The position numbers and the translations under genes were made by a program. 15,571 bases of DNA from CAZMGG01 sp964565715 (GTDB lineage: Bacteria > Planctomycetota > UBA1135 > UBA2386): positions 1-15,571 of the forward strand of contig CAZMGG010000129.1 of NCBI GenBank assembly GCA_964565715.1, in the 5' to 3' direction. Shown here in pieces: positions 15,116 to 15,571 of this stretch (the first letter of the stretch is position 1; every line of letters starts with the position of its first letter). The notes beneath the pieces were generated by a model, which saw nothing but the letters and a program-made list of their open reading frames with translations, did not search any database and was not told the DNA's origin.

Positions 15116-15571
15116 ATGAGCGACATCCTGAAGACCCTGATCATCGGTTCGGGCCCGGCGGGCTACACCGCCGCGGTCTACGCCGCCCGCGCCAACCTCG
15201 AGCCGGTCCTGCTGACCGGCAGCCAGCCCGGCGGCCAGCTCACCATCACCACCGACGTCGAGAACTACCCGGGCTTCCCCGACGGCGTGATGGGCCCGGA
15301 GATGATGGAGAAGTTCAAGGCGCAGGCCGAGCGGTTCGGCACCAAGGTGCTGGCCGAGACCGCCCTGAAGGTCGACCTGTCGAAGCGCCCGTTCACGGTG
15401 GTCACCGACGCCGAGCAGACCCTGCGGAGCCAGACCCTGATCATCAGCACCGGCGCCAGCGCCCAGTACCTCGGCCTGCCGAACGAGAAGGCGCTGCAGG
15501 GCCGCGGCGTCTCGGCCTGCGCCACCTGCGACGGGTTCTTCTTCAAGAACAAGAAGGTCTACGTCGTCGGC
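15116..15571 (+). CDS. trxB: Thioredoxin reductase, N-terminal part (truncated by window end)
   Basis: FAD/NADPH disulfide reductase that keeps thioredoxin reduced in the cytosol. 152 residues are visible of about 310-330. FAD-binding GSGPAGYTAAVYAARA (11-26), GSQPGGQLTITTDVENYPGFP (35-55), ISTGASAQYLGLP (110-122) and the redox motif CATC, with cysteines at 135 and 138 (SACATCDGFFF), correspond in position and order to E. coli TrxB. The NADPH domain has just begun (KVYVVG). The gene runs off the window end. It lies 31 bp behind the lipoprotein gene on the same strand and may share a transcript with it. Confidence 0.96.
   Translation, partial: MSDILKTLIIGSGPAGYTAAVYAARANLEPVLLTGSQPGGQLTITTDVENYPGFPDGVMGPEMMEKFKAQAERFGTKVLAETALKVDLSKRPFTVVTDAEQTLRSQTLIISTGASAQYLGLPNEKALQGRGVSACATCDGFFFKNKKVYVVG

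Overview
The window is a very GC-rich, densely packed bacterial chromosome segment. It holds fourteen protein genes, the first and last cut by the window edges, and a 10-N assembly gap at 221-230. All intergenic spaces are about 100 bp or less. There is no rRNA, tRNA, CRISPR array, insertion sequence or phage gene. Only some starts have a clear Shine-Dalgarno sequence (trxB, the HDOD gene and the GT2 gene do). The gene mix is several secreted proteins of unknown family, a type II methionine aminopeptidase, a TIGR03087-like sugar transferase and an HDOD regulator. This would fit a high-GC Planctomycetota-like or Acidobacteriota-like environmental bacterium, probably a metagenome scaffold. That placement is inference; no marker gene in the window settles it.

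Layout: (1) + strand, 2-2663: the 3' part of kbl (glycine C-acetyltransferase), an archaeal/eukaryotic-type methionine aminopeptidase, and a GT4 glycosyltransferase. The three are tightly spaced or overlapping. (2) - strand, 2706-3824: a leucine/branched-chain amino acid dehydrogenase that converges on the GT4 gene across a strong hairpin. (3) - strand, 3923-5242: a secreted protein of about 440 aa that looks like a beta-propeller. (4) - strand, 5333-8556: an apparent operon, read right to left, of an HDOD signalling protein, a Wzx/MATE-like polysaccharide flippase and a GT2 glycosyltransferase. (5) + strand, 8641-9837: a TIGR03087-type GT4 transferase, divergent from the HDOD gene. (6) - strand, 9834-11813: a TonB-like protein and a secreted PQQ-dependent sugar dehydrogenase. 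(7) + strand, 11906-12667: an ABC ATPase with no permease next to it. (8) - strand, 12679-14550: a secreted protein with several carboxypeptidase-regulatory-like repeats. (9) + strand, 14602-15571: a small lipoprotein and the N-terminal third to half of thioredoxin reductase.

Three glycosyltransferases and a flippase lie within about 8.3 kb, so part of the window probably serves assembly and export of a surface glycan or exopolysaccharide. The HDOD protein would be the regulatory element. The rest is amino acid catabolism (Kbl, leucine dehydrogenase), periplasmic sugar oxidation, redox housekeeping and secreted proteins of unknown role. I do not see a clear-cut new defence or mobile system. 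The most unusual items are the type II methionine aminopeptidase, the HDOD-flippase-GT2 unit, the two unknown secreted proteins, and the way convergent genes share stop-codon structures.
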